Assembly (NCBI GenBank): GCA_022925895.1
Contig: JAKSYS010000713.1
Coordinates: 1 to 30,983 of the forward strand
From: Fragilaria crotonensis
Taxonomy: Eukaryota > Bacillariophyta > Fragilariophyceae > Fragilariales > Fragilariaceae
Length of the DNA: 30,983 bases
Reading direction: 5' to 3'
In this document: in pieces, positions 18,798 through 27,340 of the stretch
How positions within the stretch are numbered: the first letter of the stretch is position 1
How the letters are laid out: every line of letters starts with the position of its first letter
Translations under genes and position numbers: made by a program
The notes under the pieces: model-generated
The model's database searches: none
What the model was told of the DNA's origin: nothing
What the model saw: only the letters and a program-made list of their open reading frames with translations

Positions 18798-19718
18798 ATG
18801 AGTACCTCACTCATTGGTGACTCGATCTTGGAGTTCATGGATCAAACCGATAGGATTCAAAATGCGCCTCGTTCTATCATACATTCCCTGATTGTAAATG
18901 AAGGCAATGTTCTTGTACAAGGACCCTATGCCACAAGTCTGGCCATGAACGCAGCCTGTGCAATTGCCACTGGTTGCCAGTGTCGATTGGTTTCCTGTCA
19001 CTGTGTTGCTGTAACCTTTCTCACTCTTCGAAAAAAACCGTTTCCACTCTTTTGTCAAGAAGCGCCACAGAGCTCCGACGATTTGGAGGAAAAGTTGCGA
19101 AAATTGGATAACGCAACTGCAACTTGGAATTGGCAAGCCTTGAAACGAATTCAGGTTGTTCGCTTTCAATCTGCCCGAAATTTGATCTCCTACCTTCTCA
19201 ACTTACACGCCCAACAACCACGACAACGGCCTTGGGGAGCTCTTATTGTAGATGGTGTCGACCACTTCATCACAAATGGCGATCAAAAGGCTACTGCTAT
19301 CGGCCCAGATGGAATCATACGAATGACACAGATCTGTAAGTTCCACTGTTGGTGTCAATGGTTTGACCGCGCGCTATGTGCGGCTTGGCCTCTACTCACT
19401 CATTGTCCAGTGGCACTTTTGGCGGAAACGGGCAAAACGCTCGAGCGTATGGGGACCGATCCCCTACTTATCATGGCAACGACGAGATTGACAATCCCAT
19501 TGAATGCAGAGCGTATTGTTCGGAACTGGTATCCACGCATAGTTACTGTAGAGCAGCGCTGTGGCAAACCCCATTGGTGTCCTCCAAACGGTGATGTCAT
19601 TCAGTCCTCATGGTTGGCCAAACTCAACGATTCCGACAGGGGTGCTGCAATCAGCTTCTGCGTGATGAGGAAAAAGACGAAAGCGGAGAACGTGATTGTA
19701 TGGTGTCAGCAGACATGA
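18798..19718 (+). CDS. SWSAP1-like RecA-fold ATPase, probable RAD51-paralogue relative, degenerate Walker A
   Basis: 306 residues from ATG 18798, no intron seen. The arrangement fits SWSAP1-type ATPases: a VLVQGPYATSLAMNAA segment where the Walker A loop belongs, but without the GxxGxGK[ST] lysine; a FLTLRKKPFPLFC strand-turn; the LKRIQVVRFQSARNLISYL segment; and a Walker B strand WGALIVDGVDHFI with its acidic residue (about residue 150). The C-terminus has short strands ending VIVWCQQT. Known family role: SWSAP1 with the SWIM protein SWS1 promotes RAD51 filament assembly in homologous recombination. Loss of the Walker A lysine suggests weak or no ATP hydrolysis. Convergent with the next gene, 65 bp apart. 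The family assignment rests on pattern alone. Confidence 0.5.
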   Translation: MSTSLIGDSILEFMDQTDRIQNAPRSIIHSLIVNEGNVLVQGPYATSLAMNAACAIATGCQCRLVSCHCVAVTFLTLRKKPFPLFCQEAPQSSDDLEEKLRKLDNATATWNWQALKRIQVVRFQSARNLISYLLNLHAQQPRQRPWGALIVDGVDHFITNGDQKATAIGPDGIIRMTQICKFHCWCQWFDRALCAAWPLLTHCPVALLAETGKTLERMGTDPLLIMATTRLTIPLNAERIVRNWYPRIVTVEQRCGKPHWCPPNGDVIQSSWLAKLNDSDRGAAISFCVMRKKTKAENVIVWCQQT

Positions 19719-19783
19719 ATAATCAACAAAATGTAATGTAACAACCTATACAAGTACAATTAATGTATCATAAAGTCAATGCA

Positions 19784-21181
19784 TCATTCCAGGTTGACAC
19801 GTATCCCTCGAAGTAGTGGTGTCAGCGAAGTCCCGGCATCATATCCATAGTAGTAAGAGGTAAAAGGCTGTTCGTCCATCATAGCAAGCGACACCGGAGA
19901 ATGCGACCGCATGCCGGTGACCAGAAGAGCACAGTCGACGGCCAAGTTGCATGGCCACTCGCACATTGTCGTGAGCTGACCTTTGTCGCTTTCTACACAA
20001 AGAGGCGACGGCGGTGGCGACAGCAATGGAACTGGGGTACTTTCCCTGACGCTCGCACCATCTTCAGCCTGAGCAAGTTCTTCCCCGAGAGCTCGATCGT
20101 GTTCAGCCTCTTGCTCCGAAAATGGGGAAACAGTCAGGTCTCGGTGCGTCGACTCTTCCAGCGTATAGAATGCTGAAGGACCCAGATCAAAGCTTGTCAA
20201 CCCAGGCGACGTTCGTTGCGTTGGGATCGAGCATCTCATCCTTTTTGGAGTGTCGAAGTGGGCACAATCTTGGACATCATCTTCAGACAAAGATGATAGA
20301 ATTCTCTTCGAAGTAGAAGAATTGTGTTGCAGGCCAAGCACCTTGTCCATGATGGTGAGGCATTGCGTGTCGTCGACGCCAAACTCATGAAGTATTTCCT
20401 TCATTCTTTCTTCTTCGTCGCATACTTCAGGGGTTCCCTGAGATAGAGAGCATGCTTCAGAGAGCGTTGGCGAGTCCAGTCGTTGGTGGTTGGAGGTGAA
20501 TTCTACCTGTGATGCCTGAGAACAAGCAGACGATGCGTCGTCGTCAGGTTTCACTCGATCACTAAACTCGATCTCTTCGACGTCAGCGTCTCCCTCAGTA
20601 CTATCGTCGCCAAAGTCATTTTCTTCATCACCTGCATCTGAGGATTCGTCGTCGCTCAGATCGGAATCATCGTCGTCCGAATCCACCTCATCGATGTCAG
20701 ATGTCGCTGAACTGTTCGCTGACACGCCAGAACGATCGTCATCTTCCATAATCCCTCCCAGTAATGCTTTTGGACAATACATTTCCGGAGCCTGGAGTAT
20801 TTGACGAGCAACAAAGGTGACAACTCCCCTCTCACTCGCATCCCCCCTAGATTCCTCCGAGCAACAAGACTCTTCGTCGTCGTCACCGTCGAAATCGTCT
20901 TCATCACTCGAGGTCGTGTAGACATGGACTCCGCCAATACAATTCATCTTTACTTCCTCGTCTTCAGTTTCGCTCATATCATGCTCGTCATCGCAAGCAT
21001 GGCCTTCTTTATAAAGCTTGTGCGAGTGATTTTGCCCTACTGATGTAGGACTAAACGATCCGGCCTTGGTCGCGATAGCTTCCTCGTCGTCCCATCTTGT
21101 TGTACACGGTGCATAAAATGCCGATGCCATATTCTTCGAATGTTTCTGTGTGCGAATATACATGAGATTTATTGTGAGCAT
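19784..21181 (-). CDS. Unrecognised acidic Asp/Ser-rich protein
   Basis: 465 residues from ATG 21181; a second in-frame ATG at 21130 (MASAFYAPCTTRWDDEEA) looks the more natural start. Residues about 70-210 are dominated by Asp, Glu and Ser runs (DEDDFDGDDDEE; DSDDDDSDLSDDESSDAGD), so this part is probably disordered, with many possible CK2-type phosphorylation sites. A short predicted helix with a KEILHEFGVDDTQCL core lies in the middle, then a basic TPKRMRC patch that could act in nuclear import. The C-terminus is less biased, with a FTSYYYGYDAG segment and ends LLRGIRVNLE. No enzyme motif, signal peptide or membrane helix is seen. A nuclear or chromatin role is possible but only guessed. 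One exon. Confidence 0.7.
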   Translation of the reverse strand: MLTINLMYIRTQKHSKNMASAFYAPCTTRWDDEEAIATKAGSFSPTSVGQNHSHKLYKEGHACDDEHDMSETEDEEVKMNCIGGVHVYTTSSDEDDFDGDDDEESCCSEESRGDASERGVVTFVARQILQAPEMYCPKALLGGIMEDDDRSGVSANSSATSDIDEVDSDDDDSDLSDDESSDAGDEENDFGDDSTEGDADVEEIEFSDRVKPDDDASSACSQASQVEFTSNHQRLDSPTLSEACSLSQGTPEVCDEEERMKEILHEFGVDDTQCLTIMDKVLGLQHNSSTSKRILSSLSEDDVQDCAHFDTPKRMRCSIPTQRTSPGLTSFDLGPSAFYTLEESTHRDLTVSPFSEQEAEHDRALGEELAQAEDGASVRESTPVPLLSPPPSPLCVESDKGQLTTMCEWPCNLAVDCALLVTGMRSHSPVSLAMMDEQPFTSYYYGYDAGTSLTPLLRGIRVNLE

Positions 21182-22395
21182 TACATTCGATGTACGCGCT
21201 CATCCCAAATAGGAATTTTATCCAAAGAGGTGTTTCATCGTTTCATCATGAAATCTAAAATCGAAACGAATTCGGTCACGTCAAAACAGCAAAACACGAA
21301 GTGTCACCGAAATTGAGAAAAACGATCTTTCAAGAAATTTGGACCAAAAAATCGAGAGGACGAGAACCGTGGTGCCAAACGGTGTTCGCACGACATCGGG
21401 AAGGCGAGCAGTTGTGTCCCGTCTGCAACGAGATTCATGATAATGCTGACGTTGAAGTTGTCGCTACAGGGGCTGAAACGGTATTAAAGGCCGGAGTAGG
21501 CAATCAGGAACCGAGCAAATTTGCAATTTGCAACACCCAGTCCGTCGATGTTCATCGAGTCATGTTGGCCCGCGTGATTGACAGCGATGGTCAAAAGACA
21601 TCAACTTCATCGTCAGAGCTCACAAGTCCTCAAGAAGGATCGGTTCATGGAAGCAGCGGGGTCGTTGCATCCTGAATGCGATTCCCGACTATACATTTGC
21701 TTCTCTTTCGAGATGCAATCGGCACAACGAGGGAGTGCCCATAACTTTCGTCGACAAGCTCTGGGCTCGAAATGATCGATATCGCGTGACAAACAACAAG
21801 TCAAGGTTGCACAAGGCCATGCCGTCAATCAGAAATAACGCCGTAGTAGATAGGCGTTTGGGAAAATTTAGCCAGATAAGGCGTGCAACGAATTGTTCCT
21901 TTTACTTCGGGGCGGCACAATCGGATCTGGTTTCGATTCCAGATGAATGAATCTTCCAGAAAGATGTCCAAACCTATCGTTCCTCACCTTTGTTGTAATT
22001 GCTTACTCATCTAACAATGAGGTCGATTCTCAAGTCTTTCCAATTGTATGTATTGGACGAGATTCTTGTGTGGTGAGAGGAAAGTTCTGTTTCGTTGATT
22101 GATCACTTCAGTGCGGTTTGATTTTGTGACTTCACACTCTTTCCACGTATCTCGAGTGTAGAATGTGGTATGTCAAACTGAACATTTCTTCATAGCTCCG
22201 CCGTAGAAATTCCACAGACGACATGCATACGACGATCACATGATGCAAGTTAAAATGGCCTTTTCATTAGGAAGGTCAGGCGAACAAGAAATATAGCTGT
22301 CTTCACATGTGGTATAAAAACCGTCATTTCACTGACCTTCCGTGTCCAGTCTTCTGAAGTGCGTACAACTCAAGTAAGATATTTCGGGCAGTATC
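21182..22395. other. Gene-poor stretch with short open frames, no supported gene
   Basis: A frame is open from 21259 to 21675 (includes CPVC and an EEGSV-type acidic tail) but it has no ATG near its start, and the next plus-strand frames (to 21775 and to 21950) overlap it in other phases. It could be an intron-split gene divergent from the acidic-protein gene, but I cannot join the pieces by clear splice sites. The rest is featureless. A TATAAAA sits near 22312. Confidence 0.4.
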
Positions 22396-22460
22396 CGGTA
22401 CTCGAAGTGCTCGAGGTACGATATGTATACACCTAGTAGTAGGCTACAGTACTGTACAAT
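22396..22460. repeat. Small GTAC island
   Basis: Four GTAC tetramers within about 65 bp (GGTACTCG, GGTACGA, AGTACTGTACAAT), plus GTATAC and CTAG. No gene adjoins it. Confidence 0.45.
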
Positions 22461-22827
22461 GTAGGATACCAAATCTGTTGCAAATCCAGGTGGAAGTAAC
22501 AGTATCTTGCTTCTCGTATGGTCCTTCGATTGAGGTTTGTCATACTGATCGCTGTAAAGTTAGCACGACACTTCGTATGTCGTATGTCATATGAGAACTC
22601 CACTAAGTCCGGTAGTAGATCGAATCGTGGTCGAGAATTTGCTGGCATCTCACGGACGTCACGCGTCACATCGCCGATCCAAGAGATTCAATTTTTGCAA
22701 GCCGGACACAGTATGACATACCCATACTCTACTAGCCGTACGACTGAAGATGTAAAAAAAAAAAAAACAGAACCTCAATTTAACGTACTACCGCTGCAGA
22801 AATGCGATTCTGGCTACATTTATTGCG

Positions 22828-23209
22828 TTTTGCCACCGAAGTGGTATTTTGCATTTTGGCCCGTATGTGTCTACAGGAGGAGTCTGTAGACACTTGTTGA
22901 TACTGTGCCTCTGGTCACAGTATTGTTCAAGTTTTTCCCAGTTATTTTTGCCACCCTGGTGGCACGTAGGGTGGCAAATTTTTTACGTGAACATTGCGTT
23001 GTTTTGCCACTCGATCCGTGTTTTTGCCACTCGAATTAGTCGATCGCGAGAATGGGACTCCGATGCAAAAAAAATTGGGGTGGAGTGCGCATTGCATCGC
23101 GCAGCACTACCAGAAGATATAGTTGGTTATGCCTCCTATATTACACAGTATTTTCGTTTTGCCACCCGAGGGAGTGCCGCGACACTCTCCAGTATTGTTG
23201 TTTTGCCAC
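22828..23209 (+). repeat. Cluster of six TTTTGCCAC repeats
   Basis: The nine-base word TTTTGCCAC occurs at 22828, 22946, 23002, 23022, 23157 and 23201, all on the plus strand. Spacings are 118, 56, 20, 135 and 44 bp, so it is not a regular tandem array. The bases after it are similar but not identical (CGA, CCT, TCGA, TCGA, CCGAG, CGAG). Inverted partial copies lie at 22971-22978 and, outside the cluster, 25295-25303. By chance a given 9-mer is expected once in about 262 kb per strand. A 13-A run at 22754-22766 lies just to the left. Confidence 0.75.
22947..22978 (+). repeat. Hairpin with two alternative stems inside the TTTTGCCAC cluster
   Basis: A perfect 10-bp inverted repeat (TTTGCCACCC, 22947-22956, with 22969-22978) encloses a 12-nt loop. 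An alternative 6-bp stem GCCACC/GGTGGC (22950-22955 with 22958-22963) uses the same left arm, so only one can form at a time. Confidence 0.65.
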
Positions 23210-23238
23210 CGAGCTGTGATTCCACTCGAATTTTGTCC

Positions 23239-23361
23239 TGTACTCCGAGTTGAGCGTTTTATGACACGTTGTACACTTGTACGGAATGATTACTGGATAC
23301 AGTACTGGAGTCTTGTCAGCGTACCATAATACGATGTATGACTGTAACATAGTCCAGTACT
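23239..23361. repeat. GTAC island
   Basis: Six GTAC tetramers in about 120 bp, including GTACTCC at 23240 and AGTACTGGAG near 23301. It directly follows the TTTTGCCAC cluster. Confidence 0.5.
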
Positions 23362-23442
23362 TAAGCCAGTAGTCACAACTCTACCAATTAGATGTTTGTA
23401 TGCTGACAAAAATTAGAGTGCCACTAAATTGGGTTTTAACAA

Positions 23443-23754
23443 ATGTCTGTTACATCTAGCATGCCACCTCCTCTCTGTCTTTGCACTAAGAAAAAAGATG
23501 TACTACCAGCATCTTGTTTGCTTCATGGCTTTCAAGGCCATCATAGAAATGACAAGGATTCTGACATTGTTGACTTTGCACAACAAAGCAACTTCTATGA
23601 ATCACTCAATGATGACTTGATGCAATCATGGATGTGGGTGACAGCATATGGAGTGCTCAATCCAGATCCTCAAGATACAGCACAAGTTGCCATCAATACT
23701 GTTGACATCTATTGCGCTTCAACTGGGTATACTACTAGACGTAAAACAATGTGA
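23443..23754 (+). CDS. Short ORF of unknown nature, possibly a transposon remnant
   Basis: 103 codons from an ATG. It contains a Cys-rich start (CLCTKKKDVLPASC), a charged middle (RNDKDSDIVDFAQQSNFYE) and ends GYTTRRKTM. The composition is protein-like, but no domain is recognised. The flanks on both sides are gene-poor repeat debris, so it may be a fragment of a decayed element rather than a host gene. Confidence 0.3.
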   Translation: MSVTSSMPPPLCLCTKKKDVLPASCLLHGFQGHHRNDKDSDIVDFAQQSNFYESLNDDLMQSWMWVTAYGVLNPDPQDTAQVAINTVDIYCASTGYTTRRKTM

Positions 23755-24159
23755 CACAATGACAGTGGGATGAATGCATCCCAGTCTTTGTGAGAACTAA
23801 GTTTGTAACAAGCAACATTGATAGATACCATCATGCATGTTGAACGGTGTGGTTGTCCGGTTAAAGAATGCATGCTAGCTTCTTGCTGCTTGGCTGATGT
23901 CCAAACAATCCTGTCCCATGGAATGCATGCACAGACCAAAGACTTCAAGCATAGCACCACATCCTTATCACCAGTGAGCAACCAGCAGATCATTTTTTTT
24001 CTTTAGCATAGCCGTGTGTCCTTGAATTCAATGATAGACGATGAGGCAACTGATTATTGATTTGGGAACCAGCACAACTTTTATGTGACATACACAAGAA
24101 GTGATAAATCAATGATCATTAACTAAAATCCAATTAAGAGAAGGAGAAGAAAAGTGAAG
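23755..24159. other. Unassigned AT-rich stretch
   Basis: No open frame with protein-like composition and no clear repeat. It separates the short ORF on the left from the minus-strand fragments on the right. Confidence 0.4.
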
Positions 24160-24618
24160 TTAGTTGAGGATGCCTTGAAAATTCTCTGGACCATTGTGAT
24201 AACAGCATAGTTGCTTGCCCTCTTGGTTGAAATCAACAAGCACATGCTTATGTCTGCTGCTTTCATTTGCTGTATCCCCAATTGGAGCTGCCAAAGTAAA
24301 CAACTGCACTGAATTGAGTGGAAGGTAAAAATGGTTCTATTAAAGGCCTCATATCTGGTGGCAATAGCATGTGATTAGATCAGCATGTCAGCAGTCAACA
24401 GGAGGATCAATCACTTTAATCAATTGATGTTTTGTTGCTGCTTGCCTTGTCACATGTTCAGGCAGGACTCCAACTCTGATACAACAACTGCCAGTTCCTT
24501 GGGTATACTTTTTGCTGTTTTCTTCTGTCATAGCAGCAGTGCTTGAGGGGTTGTTGCCGTGCCTTCCACATGTCACAAAACCCGTACCACTGACAACGAT
24601 TCCTTTGGTTTCAGCTCG
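24160..24618 (-). pseudogene. Minus-strand protein fragments, weakly like a KDZ-type transposase
   Basis: Two open pieces lie in the same minus-strand frame. 24388-24618 contains ETKGIVVSGTGFVTCGRHGN, and 24160-24336 contains NSVQLFTLAAPIGDTANES and ends QLCCYHNGPENFQGILN before a TAA. The TG..(V)TC.RHG..P pattern recalls the CxRHG segment of KDZ (Kyakuja-Dileera-Zisupton) transposases, but this is a faint match. The 50-bp gap with stops (24337-24387) could be a small intron with a poor donor or a decay scar. No ATG start is present, and upstream sequence is not open. I treat it as the 3' remnant of a gene or transposon. Confidence 0.3.
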
Positions 24619-24939
24619 CTACTGAGGTGGAGCGTACAAAAGTGTGAGTGCTGACAAGTATAAAGTTTGCACTAGCTAGCCTATCTTGTAGTACTGAGGA
24701 TGATAAGTGCTACATGGGCCAATACTTCTAAGGAGTGGTACTAAAAATGCAAGATTTCAACAAGTTCTCATAGAATCTGATCTGACACTAGGAAAACATG
24801 AAAAGCACTATCATTCCTATGATCTTGAGGAGTTTTACAGAACTGGGAACTGGAGTCATTGTCATGAAGTTGTTTGCCTATTGAAATGAACTTTTCCAAA
24901 GAAATAAACAACAAAATCGGTCTTAGTGTGGAAAAGTAG
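24619..24939. other. Unassigned stretch with one 60-codon frame
   Basis: A plus-strand frame ends at 24889 (contains HYHSYDLEEFYRTGNWSHC), but it begins at a non-ATG codon and has no recognisable domain. It may be further transposon debris. Nothing else is visible. Confidence 0.3.
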
Positions 24940-25133
24940 TGTACAGTACTCCGTCGTCGAAGCTCCAACTGCTACTGTAGTACTGAAGTACGAGTTTAAA
25001 CATTGTAGCTGGCTTACAGCGTATGGCCTATGGCATACTACTAGTACCTGGTACCTGGTACCCTCCGGCTGTCTACTCGTACTTAGTACCAGGTGCACTA
25101 CCACTACTAGTAGCAATGGCTTCCTACACGTAC
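24940..25133. repeat. GTAC island with CCTGGTAC tandem
   Basis: Ten GTAC tetramers in about 195 bp. Positions 25044-25062 hold three overlapping units (GTACCTGGTACCTGGTACC), the clearest internal tandem in any island. The words GTACTCC, TAGTACTGAAGTAC and ACTAGTA recur. Three ORF frames cross it, all giving repetitive Tyr/Ser/Thr/Val-rich peptides. Confidence 0.6.
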
Positions 25134-25461
25134 TCTACTAGTAATCGCGATTCATACACCGAGTATGACAGTTGCTCGCTCCGTTGTTCATCCGCACCCC
25201 AAAATTATAAGTTACCGTCAGACGAGCAAGTGACTAGTAACGTGCACTTCGTAGTTAATGCTACATCAAGTACATTGAATACTAGGTCTACAGGGTGGCA
25301 AAAATATGAGCACAAAAGAGAGATACTGGCACAGTAGGAACTAAAAATGGAGTCTGGGACATCCGGAATTCTTTCTTAACCCGAAACGATACTCCGTTTT
25401 AGAGTTACATGGACTAGATATATTCGGTTATACAACCGTTTTCATAATAACGTCATTAAGT

Positions 25462-25740
25462 ATGGCTGGCGTCACTCAATGCATGCGAGCCGGTCAGCCG
25501 ACATTTTTGATGTCATTCATAAGAAGAAATTGTATCCAGGATAATTCCATGAGAAGAATTTGTCAATTTTGTTGTTTGCAAAAATGGTCTCAAGTACACG
25601 GACGTTTGTTGTTCACGAAAAGCACAAGAAACCGAAAACTAGTACCAGTTAAAAATGGCTTTGAGCCCTTAAAAAAAATTGAGCCACTAAATGGTGTAAT
25701 TTTCACGACGTCTACAAAAAAGGTACTCAATATCATTTAA
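25462..25740 (+). CDS. 92-codon ORF, unknown, probably element debris
   Basis: Begins at an ATG (MAGVTQCMRAGQ), contains a Cys-rich MRRICQFCCLQ segment and ends LNII. Its middle overlaps a 24-bp repeat (25550-25573) whose relative at 26704-26726 encodes RRFCQFCFLG in a second short frame, and its 3' end overlaps the left arm of the inverted repeat. Sharing both repeats with its surroundings argues for a transposon remnant. Confidence 0.25.
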   Translation: MAGVTQCMRAGQPTFLMSFIRRNCIQDNSMRRICQFCCLQKWSQVHGRLLFTKSTRNRKLVPVKNGFEPLKKIEPLNGVIFTTSTKKVLNII

Positions 25741-26384
25741 ACTACTTCTTCACATACGGCAATGATGTTCCTTGCCATGTGGAGCTACGTTCCTTTGCTG
25801 TGCAAAACAGGCATTTTGGAAGCCGGGGTTTTGCTAACCGCACTGGACGATGGCACCTCGGAGATTTTGCACATCTCAAATTTTCCACCATTGAGCCGGG
25901 CCACCAATTCAATGTAGACATACCACACAGTATTTTTTTTTATGCTTGCGAGAAATATAGACAACAGCTTAACTGTAGTTTTCGCGCCATGTACTTTTAT
26001 GTGATGAATTACATCATGTTTTGGCGTGATACCTATGTGCGACGTAGAATCAGCGTAGCAGTACAAAGAAATTGGGTGAAGACGATAATGAAATCATGTT
26101 GAATGGAGTAAAAAAACTCAACGGACAAATATTGAAAAATATTCAGGTATGAATATAAATCAGTAAATTGCTTAGAGCCATTAAACCGAGAACGGCGCTT
26201 GTAAAAGCATCAATATCTTCATGAATTCTTTGTCCAGTATAGAAATGATTCAACCATGTGGTAGCATAAAGCATGATCGACATGTGTGGCACTTGAAGTT
26301 AATTGCATTGCATCGGATTGTCATTGAGAACTTTTTAGTCCAACATGGTGTTTTTTAATGACTCAAAGCCATTTTTAACTGGTA
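25643..26384. repeat. 742-bp segment bounded by perfect 23-bp inverted repeats
   Basis: The left arm 25643-25665 (starts TACCAGTTAAAAATGG) and the right arm 26362-26384 are exact reverse complements over 23 bp. Inside, a plus-strand frame without ATG is open from about 25675 to 26102 (about 141 codons; contains NYFFTYGNDVPCHVELRS and EPGHQFNVDIPHSIFFYAC) and is not recognised. This layout is that of a small DNA transposon or foldback element, but no clear target-site duplication is seen next to the arms. It may be an old copy. Confidence 0.6.
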
Positions 26385-26412
26385 GCGTGGATGGTACGTA
26401 ACGCTCTACGAA

Positions 26413-26613
26413 AGCCATTTACCACACATACCATCAATGTACGTTGCGTATGAATACGTCTTTTGTTTACTATGAAGTATGAACAAATACACGCCATGTG
26501 GACAGAACACAACAGCCATTTACCACTCATACCATGAATGTAAGTCTAGTATGAATACATCTTTTGTTTACTATGAAGTATGAACAAATACAGCCATGTG
26601 GACAGAACGGAAA
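26413..26613. repeat. Tandem duplication, two copies of about 101 bp
   Basis: Copy 1 is 26413-26513 and copy 2 is 26514-26613. Both start AGCCATTTACCAC and run through TATGAATAC, CTTTTGTTTACTATGAAG and GCCATGTGGACAGAAC. They differ by scattered substitutions and a small indel, so this is not a recent assembly duplicate. Confidence 0.85.
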
Positions 26614-26925
26614 ACAATAGTAAACTGTCGCGTTCACACAAAAATCTTCTCCGAGAAGGAATTCCGGAGAAGACGTTTCCTGGAAGAAGAAATCATGGGT
26701 TGGTGAGAAGATTTTGTCAATTTTGTTTTCTAGGAATTTCCATGAGAAGAATGCGATGGTAAGCACGCCATGCCTCCCTGAGAGCAAGCCAAGGCTCAAA
26801 TGGCGCGCGCATTATACACGTATTGAAGGCTGAATAATATTAAGCAACTCAAATATTGCCGTTATTGCATTAACCCGTAACTTCCTGAAGAGTAAATTCC
26901 GGATGTCCCTGGAGACTGGAGTGTA

Positions 26926-27340
26926 GTACTGTCAAAATAGACCGATGTACTTGGAGTACCTGGTACTCCAGTATTGTACTGTAGCCACTGTTCTCAGTTC
27001 CACGTGTAGAATGCAGTACCTTGTACCTGGTTCCAGGTATAATATCGTCCCTAACGCAATTCTGCCTGTTCGGCGTCCAGAATGTGTCCAACGTTCTACG
27101 TAGAACCGTACGTAGTAAACAGTACTATGTAGTATCGTTTTTTAACAGGTATCATAGTACCTGGTATCTGGTACCAGTACCTCAAGGGAGTATCGAGTAT
27201 CGTTACGAGATGTCGACCCGAGTACGCAGTGGACGTGAGCAAAAACGGGTATTCAACGAGAAAAACGATCGTAACTAGAGCGTTAGTTAAGATAGTGAGT
27301 ATCGTACGTCGACACTCGCGTACCGTCACGCCGGTACCGT
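26926..27340. repeat. Longest GTAC island, within or next to the 3' LTR of the minus-strand copia element
   Basis: About seventeen GTAC tetramers in 415 bp, with GTACTTGGAGTACCTGGTAC near 26944-26963, TTCTACGTAGAA (a perfect 12-bp palindrome at 27091-27102), and GTACCTGGTATCTGGTACC near 27156-27174. The right part must belong to the LTR of the second element if the LTR starts at 27368, so at least one island is LTR-associated. Confidence 0.55.

Noticed and set aside
21301..21675. 124-codon ORF as a host gene
   Set aside because: It begins at GTG with no upstream ATG in frame, and I found no splice sites that join it to neighbouring frames.
21920..21950. tRNA-like T-arm (GGTTTCGATTCC with a 5-bp stem)
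   Set aside because: The loop is one base too long for a T-loop, and no A box, anticodon arm or acceptor stem can be formed upstream.
22518..22889. 123-codon plus-strand ORF near the poly-A run
   Set aside because: It lies across repeats and a 13-A tract, has a lysine run from the poly-A and no recognisable domain.
22828..23209. CRISPR-like reading of the TTTTGCCAC cluster
   Set aside because: The repeat is nine bases with irregular spacing and the setting is eukaryotic.
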